A DNA stretch of 64,000 nt from Gymnopus androsaceus JB14 (Eukaryota; Basidiomycota; Agaricomycetes; Agaricales; Omphalotaceae). Shown one piece after another: positions 1 to 14,110 of the stretch (position 1 is the stretch's first letter; every line of letters begins with the position of its first letter). The translations under genes were made by a program, and so were the position numbers. The notes under the pieces are model-generated. The model was not told the origin of the DNA and did no database searches. It saw only the letters and a program-made list of their open reading frames with translations. Where the stretch lies: NCBI GenBank assembly GCA_009733575.1, contig ML769597.1, forward strand, positions 9,052 to 73,051, in the 5' to 3' direction.

Positions 1-1594
1 CTTTGCTACTCAATGAGCTGGCTTGTTCCGATGCAATGGAACGTTGTCGAGTTACTGGTGGTGGTGCTTGTTGTGATGAATTTTATCTCCTGTCAAGTTT
101 GTAGTGGTGGAGGATCTGGCCTGGGTGGCATGAACAAGCGTTACGGCAATATGATGTGTCAATGGTTAAAGGCCGGGGCCATAACCTACCGCTGCCTTGT
201 GAGAGAAGACGATATGGGTGAATGTGGTTGGTAAAATACTGGTTCCAATTTGGTAATTTGGGTGACATTATTTTCATTTGTATGTTTGATGAGAACAACT
301 CCAGCATGCGTAATATAAGTCTTTTGACCGCTTATCAGCAGTCTGGATTTCAATTGGTTTTTCTAATTGTTTTAATTCTGTGAAATCCGACTTATATGGC
401 GTGGTATGTATTGATGCACCTGAATCTAAGATCCAGATATCTTCTTTATATTTTGCGCTTAAAGCGGCAATCTCATCTTTGACATCGGCAAACAGAATAT
501 TATTATTATTAAAAAATACAAGCGGCAGTAAAAATAAGTCTGAATGGCCATTTTGGCCTTGTGTGATCCGCGCTATCGAATTATTCTGTTGCAATTTTAA
601 TGAGTCATGAGATTTTAGTAAAGAAGAATTAACATGCCACTGCATGAAGGGGTCCTCATATTCAAACTCCAAAGCTTCCATGGTCTCGAAGGGTTCAGCT
701 TCCATTTCGAAGTCATTAGGGGCAACAGAAGCTTGAGCAACTTCAATGGACTCAAAAGCCTTCTTTTTCCCTTTGTACTTCTTACCTCCTCGGGATCCAC
801 AGCTTCTTTCCATTGTTGGGTTGAGAAGATGAACCAGAGTTGCTGGTCCTGCTGCTGCTGGCCTTCACCGCGCTGCTTCTTCTGTTTCTTCCAATTGGGA
901 TTGAAGTGGTGGCATTTAACGCCACTGATCCAGATTGAAGGGAGGTTTGCTGCCTGGTGCTGCGACAATTCCATTCATTTTTGATCAAAGTCAAAATGTT
1001 GGAAACATTCCAGTTATTACCAGTACACGAGGTAAGAACCGAAGTTTTGAAACCTTCCCACGAACTAGGAAGAGCTGCAAGATAAAGTAGAACCTGCAAA
1101 TTACCATCAAGTTTGATGTTCAATTCAGTCAAGCGCTGAATAATCGAAGTCAGGTTCCCAAGGGCTGGAACTGGATTTTCCCCTTCCCTTACATGGAAGT
1201 GGATGGCAGAAAGGAACTCCAAATAAACACCTGCAATACCAGTTTTACCAAATTGAGCTCTGATAGCTTCCCAAAGTTCTTTGGAATTCCTATCTTCACC
1301 ATTTGCTTTAGTCGCTAGGTGATGGTATTGATAGGGAATTTTCATGAGGATGGCGCCAATGGCTTGCTCATCTGCCTCATTCCAGGCATCAAATTTGGTT
1401 TGGTAATTGGGGTCATTGGATTCATTTTCCGGAGCCTCAGGTTTGGTTTTTGACCCATCAACATAGGGCCAAAGTTTGGCAAACCGGAGATAGGCTTTCA
1501 TACCAGCAGCCCAAACAGTCTGGTTACTACCATCATGCATGGGAACGCCGTTGAGACCAGATGTGTTGTTAAGGGTGGAAGATGTGGAAGACAT
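1..1594 (-). mobile_element. Ty1/copia retrotransposon remnant (gag and start of pol)
   Basis: The minus strand from 1594 encodes a copia-type gag: it opens with a Ser/Thr-rich leader and contains the long alpha-helical capsid region (tryptophans in TVWAAGMKAY, KLWPYVDG and SKELWEAIRAQFG). After a frame change near 790-810 the other frame carries the aspartic protease start, with DIWILDSGASIHTT as the D-S-G-A active site, followed by a copia-like strand pattern to about 300. A possible degenerate zinc knuckle (KCHHFNPNWKKQ) lies between them in a third frame. No integrase, reverse transcriptase or LTR is visible, so the element either continues left of the window or is truncated. It is broken by at least one frameshift. 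The lineage differs from the second copia element at 43.4-47.6 kb. Confidence 0.85.
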
Positions 1595-3146
1595 TTCGAA
1601 AAATTGGGTTGATCTGTGAAAGACAACTGATCAGTAGCTGCTATTTTCGAACAGCTATGAAACCCAAATCGCACTCATGTCGCGTGTCACCTGTACACAT
1701 GGTAACCAATGATCGCTTTTCCATCATTAGATCTCAGCCATTCCATCTGAGCATCTGATGTATCTAAGATCTATCTAAAAAATCCTGTATGGCCGATTGA
1801 AAGATCTCATGATGAGCAGCAACAATCAAGTGCGCATCTATCATTTGATCGTTTAAGGGACTTAAGCCATCAGGGGGAATTTGTATGTAGATCTATCTAA
1901 AAAAGATGTATCATGATAAAAATTTGTATTGTAATCAATGTGCCAAACGGTTCACATCGATAAGGGAGCTGTGAAGCCTTTAAACCCTTCTTCAGCATAC
2001 TGGCGGGAGCAATGTAAGGCTCAGCCTGGTACCTGGGTTCATGAAAGAAAAGAAGGTATTGTACATAAATTTTGGGGCTTGAATTCATGCTACAGCCCAA
2101 ACATCATGACCATCCTACAGCGATCACCAACCACACTCAAAGGCTAGGGACAGCCCTCAAGGTGTACATGAACAGGGCCAAAGGCAACCTGATCATTGTG
2201 AAGCACAATGACAAGAGGGACTCGGGGCTCATAACCTTATAAGCTAGGAGGCACAGTGACTAGCACTCACCAAGTGGTTAAGCTTGTAGAGCAGATAGAG
2301 AGAGGTAAAAGACTAGTAGAAGTCGTTATCATTAGCAGTACTACTGGAGTCCTTATATACTGTAGTACTGTATTCGTTACATATATGGTAGTATCCTTCT
2401 AGTATGTTCTATGTGCATGACCTATGATGTCGTCCATAAAGCTACTTACTAAGATACTACTGAGGCTGAGTAAGACTACCTTGGCAATGACTGATAGCAT
2501 CATATGACCGAGATGATGAGTGATATCATCATACGTTCAACACCTAAGGAATTCAATATCACATAGCTACATCTGATGACATTTCCAACAGTGGAAAAAA
2601 TAAATAAAAGGCAGGGAGGCTGGACTCTCCTTGTAACGGGTATAATTCCATATTTGGTTAAGTACTACTTTATTAGGAAATAACCCGGACTCGATGGACT
2701 ATTGAATAGATTACGATACAACTAGATATCTTATCTATTACTTGACTTCTTACTACCATCTACTCAACGTTACTTACATGTCTACGCCTGTACAAATTGT
2801 ACCTAGTGCTCAATAATAAGCACTGTCTGGCTTAGTCCCAAGTGACTTCAGTATAACTGGTAAGAGGTCCCTTACACTCCTGAATGCAATTCTTTGTGCC
2901 AAGTATTGAATCCATCCTCACTATTATTGACCTTTTGAATGGTATAGAGAGCCCACAATAGCTCTCATATTCTTTGCATACACCTCCCACTAGATGAACT
3001 TTTTGACATTTTTTGCTACAAATTCATATCCATTGCATACCTTGAACAATGAATGTTATGAGCAGGCTTGTACTTTTTTGTGTTTGTACCGCATCTCTGT
3101 ATTGAGGATTGAATGTTTTTTATTGGTCACTTGGAGAGCAATCACC
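1595..3146. other. AT-rich non-coding stretch
   Basis: I see no convincing gene. Just upstream of the gag start is the presumed retroelement leader. The string TAGATCTATCTAAAAAA occurs near 1885, and a close relative lies near 1765-1780. The rest is AT-rich with many stop codons in all frames and resembles old transposon debris. Confidence 0.5.
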
Positions 3147-3290
3147 TCAAAACCGCTTGGCAAAGATCCAAGTCTCGCTTTCCTTCTTTCGGAATGGCGA
3201 GCCAATGGGTTCGGTTGCAAAGACATACTCAATAGCTTTTCTGATAAAACCTGAGCCGCCAGTGACAAGGATGATGCCATGCTGTGTAAA
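3147..3290 (-). pseudogene. N-terminal stub of an NAD(P)-binding epimerase/SDR protein
   Basis: In one minus-strand frame the sequence reads HGIILVTGGSGFI followed by about 25 further codons and a stop at 3147-3149. This is the N-terminal beta-alpha-beta nucleotide-binding fingerprint (TGGxGFI) of extended short-chain dehydrogenases / NAD-dependent epimerases. The family is normally about 300-350 residues, so only the first strand and helix remain. The glycine that normally follows the GFI is an arginine. No continuing exon is seen downstream, so I call it a gene fragment. The family call rests on one motif. Confidence 0.55.
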
Positions 3291-3370
3291 TATGCGCTAA
3301 GCTAGTCTGAACGACGAGCACCAACCGAGCACATCCGAAACAACTACTCACGAAGATAGCTCTTTAGTAT

Positions 3371-3449
3371 CACGCTGAACTAACTGCTAGCGGTCATATC
3401 GAGATCCCTGAATGTCTCATCGCGCAGAACTAGCTGCTAGCGGTCATAT
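3371..3449. repeat. Short direct repeat, two copies 50 bp apart
   Basis: A ~27-bp unit containing CTGCTAGCGGTCATAT appears at 3371-3399 and again at 3421-3449, with one or two differences. The unit contains the palindrome GCTAGC. No function is evident. Confidence 0.7.
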
Positions 3450-3811
3450 TGCGAGCGAATTGATAGTGTACAGGGAGGTAAAACTTTATACGGTAGGTCA
3501 CAGAATGACATCTCCGACGTATTGACCAAAAAAAGCAACACTTGCAGCCATTGCTGAAAAACAAGTGTGATGGACTATTGGAAAGGAACTTGTAAATCGC
3601 TTATCATGTAAGGTACTCAAAAAGGATATGCTCGTAATGTGCTGTCCGTGTGCAAGAGGCAACCTAAAGGTTCGGTAATAAATGCGAAATATGAGAACAA
3701 TACGAATACAACACGAATTACAACAGGCAAGTACAGCAAGAATCCCATCTGCTTCATGACCCAACGACCGCATCCACCGTCTGACGTTCCCAATCTGTCA
3801 TTCCACCAGAC

Positions 3812-6438
3812 TTAGCCCAACGGCTCAACTAGAACTGGCACTGCGGGCAGCGGTAGCGTTGGACGCTGAATCGCACCAGGAACCGCACCCTGCCTGATTC
3901 CGTTACCCTCGCCGTCTCTATCACCATCTTCGCCGTTCTTCTGCCTCTCCCTCGTTTCCGACTCACCCTCACCCTCACCCAACTTCGACTGCGAACTTGA
4001 GGATGACTGGGGAAAAGAGGCAGGATCGGAAACAGTAGACATCAAACCAATCCTTGGCGGATCCAGCGATGGATGAGTGGTATTGCCGTAGTAGAACGAT
4101 GCGACAACGCTACAGAGAGGATTGAGAAATAATGATTTTCAAAGCGATACATGGTAGCAAAAACAAAACTAACCTCTTCAGAAACGGATCACCCAAGCTC
4201 CAGCTATACAAATACCCACCTCCTCCTCGGCTTCTATCCTTTTCTACCCGAACAGGAACATCTGTAGGAGCGATATTGGGGTAACATTCTCCTTCTTCTC
4301 CCTTACCCGCACCTGAGCTCTTCTCCTCATCATCTTCGTCATCCCGATACACGAAATCTCTCGGATCCACAGAAAACATCTTCCCTCCTATTTGGAACGC
4401 TAATATATGTGGGCTGGAGCAGGAGATCGACTGGGAGGAAGAAGAGGATTTGTTCTGGGTCTCATCCTCTTTCTTGCTATCGGTTTTTTTTGCACGGAGG
4501 TAGTTGTTGATATGTTCGACAACGTCCGGAGGACCACGAATGAGAGAGCTTCCCTGAATGAACAGTCAATTGCAGATTCAACGATGACAGGAAGGCAAAG
4601 TAGTGGATTTCTTACCGTATCAACCAACACCGTTACCCCAATCGAATCAACATCAAACAACGTTGAATCTGGGAGCTTTACGCCGTCGAGATACACACCC
4701 TCGATTGGAATTTCCCATGTTATAGGGTATGCCTAGGAAGAGATAGAAGAACTTGCATTAGATGTCCTACTGGAACTCGAACAAAAAAGAGAGCCGAACA
4801 ATACACACCTCAGAGCCTGGTAAACCGCCCTCTTTTTCGCCATACCGTCGTACCTCCACCCAGGTGAGATCGTTCTCACTCATGTCCGGCGGGAGCCCGC
4901 CGATGGTTAGGACGCCTGTGCTCTCGTTCTGAATATTGTTGCCATATCCATGTGTATTCGTCTCACGTTGCAAGCTAACGGTGAACATCGGTTTCAAGCT
5001 CAGCGTTTCGCGATCCGTTTCTCTCCGAGTCGTCGCAGCCAGAACTACTCTGTGTTGCCGGAGCGTACATTGTCTGGGTTGCGTATGAGCTAGTGCCGGT
5101 AACGAGCCTCCATATCGGTGGCCCCAAGGTGCTGAACGAAGAGAGGAGATGTGGCAATGGGGAGAATTCGGAAGAAGGGGAAGAGCCTTCCTCAACATTC
5201 CTGGGGGCAGGTATGAGCGGCGATGGCGATGGTGATGTAGATGCGGAGGACCAAGAGTAGTTAGATTCCCGCTCCCGCCTACCGTTCCCTTGTCTCTCTT
5301 GCTGCGAATCCATATCGTCCGTATCCGTACCAGAATCTCCATCTGGGCTCAGGTTCGAGTTTGGATTCGACGATCCACTAGCGGAAAACCTGGATAAGTC
5401 TGGAAACGTCCTACGATTTAGCGGAAGTATTTTTTGTCAAATCTCGTCTTCTCTGGTTCCTTCCATGGGTTCGCTTGTAATTCACGTCTGGTGGACGATG
5501 AGAATGGGAATGGTTGGACTTGGCGTTGTCATTAAAGTGATCTTTTTCGAACATTTTGAGTAATAGAGCACTGGTAATGGTGTTGGAACCAAATTCGAAT
5601 TCGGGGAATATACATACATACCTATTGAGTGGAAATCCCAGACCTAGAATTCCTGCGCACTGCGTCTCGAGCACGCTGGTGTTGGTATCGTTGATCGCAG
5701 CGAAATATTGGTTAGGCAGGGAAAAGACAAAACGGTCGTTATCCGTGCTGTTGGTGTTGGTAGTCGTACCAGTGCCAATTCCTACGCTATCCGTTCCAAT
5801 GACACCAAACGCATGTGTTCCAGTGAGCGAGTCACCGTAAAGGAGCGAAGCAGGGAGGAAAGTGGAGTTGAAGCCTGTATGGGATCCATCGTCGTCGTCT
5901 TTGCAAAAATTCGAATGCGATTCGGGGTAGTTGGAAGATTGTGGGTAGAATGGTATAGCAGGTTGCAGCTGCGCGCGCGTACAAACTGGGGAGGTACACG
6001 CGTCTGATATGACCCAAAAGTCGGAGGAGCCCGTGTCGATAACGACAGGCATCGTCGTGTTACCGATGTTCATGAGCATACTGTATGTCCTACATACGAA
6101 TGTGTTAGATATACGATTCGGAAACAGCATGCAAGCTACTCACACGTCCACAAAATCATTCAACGGAACTTGCACTCCATCTTCTTCACACTTTGCATTC
6201 TCAGAATCCTCACAAAGCGCATCTCGCCGTTGACTCGGTCTCTTTCGTCGACGTATTGAGCTCGCTTCGGTGTGCGGTAGATGGGAATGTGCATTCTGGA
6301 GCTGGTAGCGCGAATTTCAGTGCTAGGTAAGACGGCGTTGAGGTCGCCATGTTCAATACCATCGGCAGCAGCGAGAATTAAAGTCAAACTGAGAATAGAA
6401 AGCATGGAGTGCATGTTCAGCATCCTCGACGTCGACAC
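3812..6438 (-). CDS. Pepsin-like aspartic protease (family A1), secreted
   Basis: Secreted aspartyl endopeptidase with a hydrophobic signal sequence at the N terminus (LSILSLTLILAAADG). The first catalytic motif is VVIDTGSSDFWV; the second is VLVDTGSSLIRG, whose VDT and GSS are joined across an intron. A flap-like tyrosine (LLYGDSLTG) and the typical ending YSWSLGDPFLK...SFYYGN...PPRIGL are present. Exons I can place: 6438-6144, 6089-5622, 5570 to about 5480, about 5405-5069, 4998-4809, 4732-4616, 4553-4174 and 4109-3812. Introns are 51-76 bp where both sites are clear; phases agree at all but the third intron. One oddity is a frame change within exon 1 around 6200-6260, which the partial copy at 22.8 kb shares, so it may be an unrecognised intron or an old frameshift. 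The C-terminal tail is Ser/Glu-rich and low-complexity, with no membrane anchor. Confidence 0.88.
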
Positions 6439-8016
6439 GCAACGGAGGCGGCTTGAGAGAAGGAAGCAAAAAGATGCGATCGAGAATTATTTCTGTGTCG
6501 TTGCATTTTTCAGCAAACAGCTTCGGATTAACTTGGTCAAATCCGGGATAGCTGAGTTGATTTGGGTCAAGCCTAAATTGAGGAAAGCTACAAGCTACGG
6601 TTCAGACTGGTTCAGATTTCGAATAATACTACTAGCTCGTTCACTTGCCTTTATTTAGCTTCATCTTCATCGCAGAATTCTGCAGACATGACGAGCTGAA
6701 AAATAGCGCTTTACACCGTAATACTATTGGGAGTCCATTTGGTATTCTCTGTTTCCCCAATTATGGGCAAGATGAAGAGTATTAGCGCCCGATCAAGAAC
6801 GTGCACGGCGATGTGCTTAGCGCCCATTTCTTACTTCAGTCCAAGGAAGCTCGAATTGACGATTAATGCTCCCATGATTGGGAGACATTGTATGCCGCAT
6901 AGGTAGCGAGAGACACTGTTTTCGAGGGTACAGAAGTGCTTCTCAGTAATTGGGTTTCGATTTCTCACTGGTTAATCCAGGCTTCATCAGTTCCATTATC
7001 AGCGAGCTTTATACGCCTTTCCAGGACTTTACAACATCCCCAAAGCTGTATTTGCGTTCATAGACTGACTGTACATGTATCTATTCATACTTCCTTACTT
7101 TCCATTTAAGCTGGTCAGACGTCTATGGTACTAGCTACTACGTTATTCCAACCCCACAGGTTCATATGCTCAATGAATGCATCAATGTATGAGCTTCCTC
7201 CCAATCCGCTTCACCGCTCTATATAGGGCTTGGGGGACTTGTGGACAAAGTTTAAATGCCTTGGTCCAGACAACGGCCTGCGCACCCTGTATCGTTTTTG
7301 ATCGCTGTCAAGGCCAGTACTAGTAGCACCACCAACAATGTTTTTCTTGATTTTTGTGTGCAGGCCCGACTCGGATCCCTGAACACCGAAATACATGATA
7401 TATGACCCTATTAGGTAGCTTTTTAACCAAGTTCCTAACTAACTCCCTCGTTGGCAAAGTCTTCACTCAAGCAGGAGCCTGAAGGGATAAGGAAGAATTC
7501 TGAATGCCTTTGGACTCGTTCGTTGAGCAGTTGAAGCAAACTCGAGTCAATATGCAGGGCTGAAGTATGCATTAGCCAAACGTCTGGAATTTTACGAAAT
7601 GGAGCTTTGAATTGTTTTTGAATCAGTTTTGGATTTTTCCACGCCGATTTTGATCCTCCGAAGTGTCCAGGCATGTGGCCAATAAAATTTAATAACAATA
7701 AGACTAGCAACGAAAATACACCTCATGCATTGAATTTGATGGATGATGAGGATGATTGGCTTTGCGATACGACGCTTTGGCCGACGCTACGATCACTCAG
7801 TAAAGTATGACTTCGATCTCGTTTCAACGACCTTCCCACAATGCTTGCATACACACTCCTCATTTTTCTGTTTTACAAGCCCTCTGATTTCTTCGATTCT
7901 CAAGCCCTACTTCTTCAGTTTGAATGCACCTTACACAATTATATTCGAAGTATTGTGAGTCCTGGCTTCGGGACTGGCGAAATGGGCTTATTGGAGCATA
8001 ATTATCGGGATAAAAA
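6439..8016. other. Intergenic region with a degraded acyltransferase fragment
   Basis: Positions 6586-6835 match, with gaps, the upstream region of the acyltransferase gene at 23.03-23.45 kb, and 6853-6966 match its coding sequence (separate entry). From about 6970 to 8016 I see no gene, only stop-rich sequence between the protease promoter and the 3' end of DAHP synthase. Confidence 0.6.
6853..6966 (+). pseudogene. Fragment of glycerol-3-phosphate acyltransferase-like gene
   Basis: About 115 bp closely matches 24280-24395 of the acyltransferase gene, including the stretch encoding its NAPDWETLYAAQVARDIVF region. It is interrupted by small indels and a stop, so it cannot be translated through. 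It marks the partner end of the duplication whose other copy lies at 22.77-24.4 kb. Confidence 0.8.
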
Positions 8017-9593
<1,577 letters not shown>

Positions 9594-10569
9594 CTTCTTG
9601 ACAGTTGAATGTCTTTAGAAGTGTCTGTAAACAAGGAAAGACTCTGAACAGAAAGACTGGGATATGTCTTGTAGTCTAATGCGTCGAGGTTTTTTCTGAG
9701 ATGATTCTCCCGACTACTTAAGCCTTCAAAAAGGATCGAGGGAGTGGAATGAGTCGCATAGATAAGGAAGAAGCACGTTGTCTTTGAATAGTTTGGTACT
9801 GATCGTAGGAGTCTTCTGGTATCGCCGGTCAATGGGACTCCCGACATTTATTACTGTAAGTAGTTAACAATACGGACCAAATCCACAGTGATGTAGTAAT
9901 ACACACTCATACACACATAAGTGCATATTGGGCACAATGTCGTGTTCAGTGACAGATGCTTGAAAACCTTTAGAATTTTGACATTATGTATAACTTACAG
10001 GGGATGTGGACGGCAGTTATCAAAAAAAAACAAGCCACTGAGAACAGACCTTTGAATTGAAGCCATGGCCGTCTTTCCCCGCACCCGTCAACGCTTAGCG
10101 AGCTCAATTAAATCAGAAGAAACGCATATAACGACAGCGCCTGAGAGGAGCTGTGTTTTTTGAATATGAAATCTACTGTGGCGCATTCCCCATCAAATGA
10201 CAAACTCTTGTGGAATTTCTTCTCGCAGATCTTCATTTAAATTACAGGAACGAGCAGTAAGATTTTGAGTGGCGATCCTAGTTGTGGCTACTATCGCAGT
10301 TAAGTCAAATACTAACATCGGTCTGAACTGGTTCGAGCTAGCTCGTTTATAGCCGGCGAATCAGACATTGCCCTCAGTAGTAGATTCGTGGTGACCGGTA
10401 ATGAAAGTATGATAGTTCGGAAGGTCGTATGTAAGTATGAACGTAGCACATATGTAATCAAAAATGGGAACCGATTTGTGAATTCTTCTCCGCTCGTCCT
10501 CCACTTCTGCAGTCGCTTGGCCTATAACAAGGATCTGCGTTTGATAAATATCACAAAGAAACTCTGACG
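9594..10569. promoter_or_regulatory. Divergent intergenic region between DAHP synthase and O-methyltransferase
   Basis: No gene is seen in these 976 bp. It must hold both promoters, which would allow joint control of the pair. A near-match to a Gcn4-type site (TGAGTCG, one base off the consensus TGAGTCA) lies near 9750; I do not claim it is functional. Confidence 0.5.
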
Positions 10570-12350
10570 ATGGAAAGCCCTTTGACTGCACTCGCAAACA
10601 TTATTTCTTCTGGTGTCCACGATCTCGAAGCCGCATATTCGAAGGAAGGCATAACCCTTCCGTCTCTGGATGATCCATTTAAGCGCAACATCTTTGGATG
10701 ATGACCCTCGGCTGGCATATAACAAACGTTTAATAGTCGCTGCTGCTGCACAAATCATTGCCTCTGTCCGAGCCCCAGTAGATGTGCTCAAAGAATCCGT
10801 GGGGTCGGTCTATACCACTGCTACACTGGGATTCGTCATTGACACGAAAGTAGCTGACATCTTAAAAGTGGCAGGACGCAAGGTTTGTTTTCCAATGAAG
10901 TCTGATTCTGCGCAAGAATGACCTAAATATCTCTACTTTAGGGTCTACATGTCAATGAAATCTCTGTCATTACGAACGTCGACGCTTCGCACCTCGGTGA
11001 GGGCTATTTTATCGAGGAGTCTAAAGGATTCTTATCTTTTTCTTGTAGCTCGAGTTCTCAGATACCTCGCAACTCGACACATATTCAGAGAAGTCTCTCC
11101 AGATGTTTTTGCGAACAATCGTGTCTCTTCTCTTCTGGCGAGCACCAGGTCTCTCAAGGAGATTAAAGCCGAGTAAGTACAAACCATATCTTCTCTTGCC
11201 ATACTAAAATGCTGTATGTGTGTAGCCCTGATGCAAGATTCGATGATGCCCCATCTGCAGCGCATACCTCAATGTAGTAGGTTTTCAACTTCGATAATGA
11301 ACAATCTATCCGAGTCAACTAATGAATGTCGGTTAATAAATTTAGTGCAGATGAAGGCCTGAAGAGTGCCGTCTTCTTTTCAAAATACCTACAGAACCCC
11401 GAAGACTCCCTTCCTGCTTTTAACATGGCATTCAACACAGGTGCTACTGCATGGGAGTGGTATGGAGAACATGGAAACGAATGGCGTGGTCGACGATTTG
11501 CTGCAGCTATGAAGGGGAACGCGAAACGTTTTGCAACAGAAATCATTTCTAATGGTCAGCAATTTCCGTATTCCAGAGTACTTTATTGAAGTGTATTCTA
11601 GGTATTGATGCCGACTCACTTTTCGGAGGCAATCTTGTCGTTGACGTTGGCGGCGGGGTGGGGTCTGCAACGTTGGGCCTTTACAAAACATATCCTCATC
11701 TCCAGTATATCGTACAAGACATTGATGCACAGATCCACGCCGCAAAGAAGGTTTGCATCTAGTACTGAACATACGAGAGGGTTTAATTAGTCTTTTTCAA
11801 CAGTATTGGGAAGAGAATGCACCGGACGCAGTGAATACTGGGTCCGTAAAGCTTCAAGGTAAGCGTTCGCATCAAGTAGTGCTAGATCCACAATTTTTAG
11901 TACTCGTTCAACAGTTCACTCCTTTTTCAATCGGCAACCGATTGAAAATGCTCGCGTGTACTTCCTGCGTATCGTCACTCACGACTGGCCCGATGTTGAT
12001 GTCAAGAAGATCATGAGTTGTATTCGAACTGCTGCCGGAAAATCATCTAAGCTGGTTCTTTTCGAAGTACTCGCTAGATTCACCTGCAAAACCTCATCCG
12101 ATTCTAGCCCTTATCCACTCCTTGGAAATTTGGGTATTGCAGGGGCAGGTATCGACACTGTAGTAGATATGCATGTGCGTTTTCCCATTTCTGTCCTTAA
12201 CTTATGACTTACGTATGACAGATGCTCGCTTCCTACGATGGCAAGGAGCGCACTGAAACTGATTTCAAAAATTTGGGGTTAGAAACTGGATGGAAACTGG
12301 AAAGTGTGAAGCCGGGTGTTCTAGCAGCATTAGTTTACTCGCCTGTGTGA
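10570..12350 (+). pseudogene. SAM-dependent O-methyltransferase (COMT-type), frameshifted
   Basis: Plant-type O-methyltransferase family (Methyltransf_2), which methylates phenolic hydroxyls. Exons join through about seven short introns. Landmarks are an N-terminal dimerisation/winged-helix part (LIVAAAAQIIASVRAP, HLARVLRYLATRHIF, SPDVFANNR), the SAM-binding loop VVDVGGGVGSATLGL, the aspartate in YIVQDIDAQ, the catalytic-histidine motif VTHDWPD and the family-typical end GWKLESVKPG before TGA at 12348-12350. The start at 10570 reads MESPLTALANIISSGVHDLE in the conserved N-terminal pattern but runs into TGA at about 10699. Homology resumes one frame over (ATSLDDDPRLAYNK), so a single-base indel lies near 10,675-10,690. 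Shorter translation from 10670 would lose the N terminus. With the dehydratase nearby, a catecholic benzoate is the natural guess for substrate. Confidence 0.85.
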
Positions 12351-13229
12351 TTTTTTTGCATCTGAAAGCAAACGGAATAAGTATCAGCCTGTAGAGATTA
12401 TGTACATATTACTTATATTCTAGTACTTACCTTTACCATACGTTCAGATGATTGAAGAGGTTGTGCGCGGGCCTCCTCGCCAGAGCCTAGCCAACTTCTT
12501 ATCGACGTACGGATTGCGTCAAGAGTACCCCGACATCACTGGATCCTGAATGATCAGATGAACAGCCACGGTCGATTTTCCCCGCATTTGGGCGCTAAAT
12601 AAGAATTCCCTCTTGACCTCGTACCACAATCATCTCGAAACGGTAGTCTCAATCAGTTGTCTTAGAGCGTCGTCTACGGCATAGAGACGTTCTATAATGC
12701 CTTCTATACAGTTCTGTAGGATCTTTGGTTCTTCATTGACATTTTAGTAGTTTGTCATCATGCGACGCGAAGAACGCGACTTCAAGTAGATCTCATTGCG
12801 ATCATATCACGATAAGAACTCGGTGAGTCCATTGTCATTTTTCCACTCTTATCTCGCTGCTCTTGACGTTTGTTCTACCTCGAGATTGTCATCTTTCCCA
12901 TCTTTCCTATTCTGTAGACTCCCACATTTGCTGAAGCATTCTCAAGTGTTTTAAATTAGTATCATAGCATATCCAGGCAAGTACCCTGTATTTATCTTTT
13001 ATTTCCACGCTACCGGTAGTCATCGAGCTGTGTGGACTTGACGACTCCATCTACTTTACAGGTGAAGCCCAGATTAGATCCGACTAGCCGACCCTCCGTT
13101 CCTACTTAGACTCCTCTTCCACAGCCTACTTTCTCCCTACCAAAATTTTACAATCCAACCTGTTGTTGAGTGCTTGATAAAACTGATTAATAGTTGAAGA
13201 GAAAGATCAATAAATTCTACGGTCGCCCG
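12351..13229. other. Intergenic region, no gene seen
   Basis: About 880 bp between the O-methyltransferase stop and the left arm of the inverted repeat. It is stop-rich with pyrimidine-rich patches; nothing recognisable. Confidence 0.5.
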
Positions 13230-14110
13230 TTCTGCGACGGGCCAACGTGATCTTCTACTTCCAACATGCACATACTTAGCCCTCCTCAATGTATGTTCCA
13301 TTCTACATGAACTGCGGTCAATCTCTACAATGAATTTGAATTTCAGATTCATTTTTTCATCGGTTTACTTAGCAGTAGCCGAGTTTCCTCTTTCTATGGA
13401 TGACTACCTATCCCTTGCAAGGCATAATATGATGCATGCGCAGAAATCAGAATATCAGAACTTTAGAAGTATCCGTCTGTCTCCAATCACGGAAAAAAGT
13501 TCGTGGCTGACGAATCTCTTTTCTGGTGTTCGTCATTGGAGGAGAGGTCGACTTCGGTGTTTAGTGATCATTGAAATAATATACCTGACGTAGTCTGTGT
13601 CTCTGTCTTCGAGCTGTCAGTCCGTTATTACGGAAGCAATCCCCTTTCCTATGCATCAAATACCTCAAGTTTCACTCAGCGAACAGTCGAAAAACGCCGC
13701 CTTGTATTTACGTGCTGCCACTCCAAGCTTATCTCCTATGATTGGAAAGTTGGATTGAGAAGTGTTGGAGCCATCGAAATCTCGGGTATAAAAGACGGAA
13801 GATGGAAGTGATTCGAGAAAGAAAGTGAGGTAAGAGAGACCTGGGCCGGGGAGGAGAGGAGGTGGCGGAAATATCTTGCTTGGCTTCGTTGATAGCAAGG
13901 GGAAAGAAATCAAGGATCCGATGACGAAGGGCCAAGGTGTGGGTACATTTTAATCTCCTCAGCACATTCATTCCATGACATACTGTTTCTTAAGGCTTCC
14001 CGGGCTATGAATTCCCCAAGTACTCAATCTTCAATTCCAGTTTCTTCAGATAAGAAAATATATGCTCGTTTTGTTAATTCTGATCGCTACGGCGAAAGTG
14101 CAATGAAAAA
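13230..14110. repeat. Left arm of ~0.9 kb inverted repeat flanking AFR1
   Basis: Reverse-complement similarity to 18615-19515 can be followed along most of the arm. Examples are the block around 13980 (AAACAGTATGTCATG on the minus strand against AAACAGTATGTCAGG at 18731), the shared CATTCATTCC/GGAATGAATG block, and the ATGAATTTGAATTTCAGATTCA block at 13330 against 19377. Arms differ by substitutions and small indels throughout, so the duplication is not recent. Neither arm encodes anything I recognise. Confidence 0.8.

Noticed and set aside
4767..5342. Long open frame on the minus strand as a separate gene
   Set aside because: Its last third is a protease exon; the rest is an alternative frame of another protease exon and intron.
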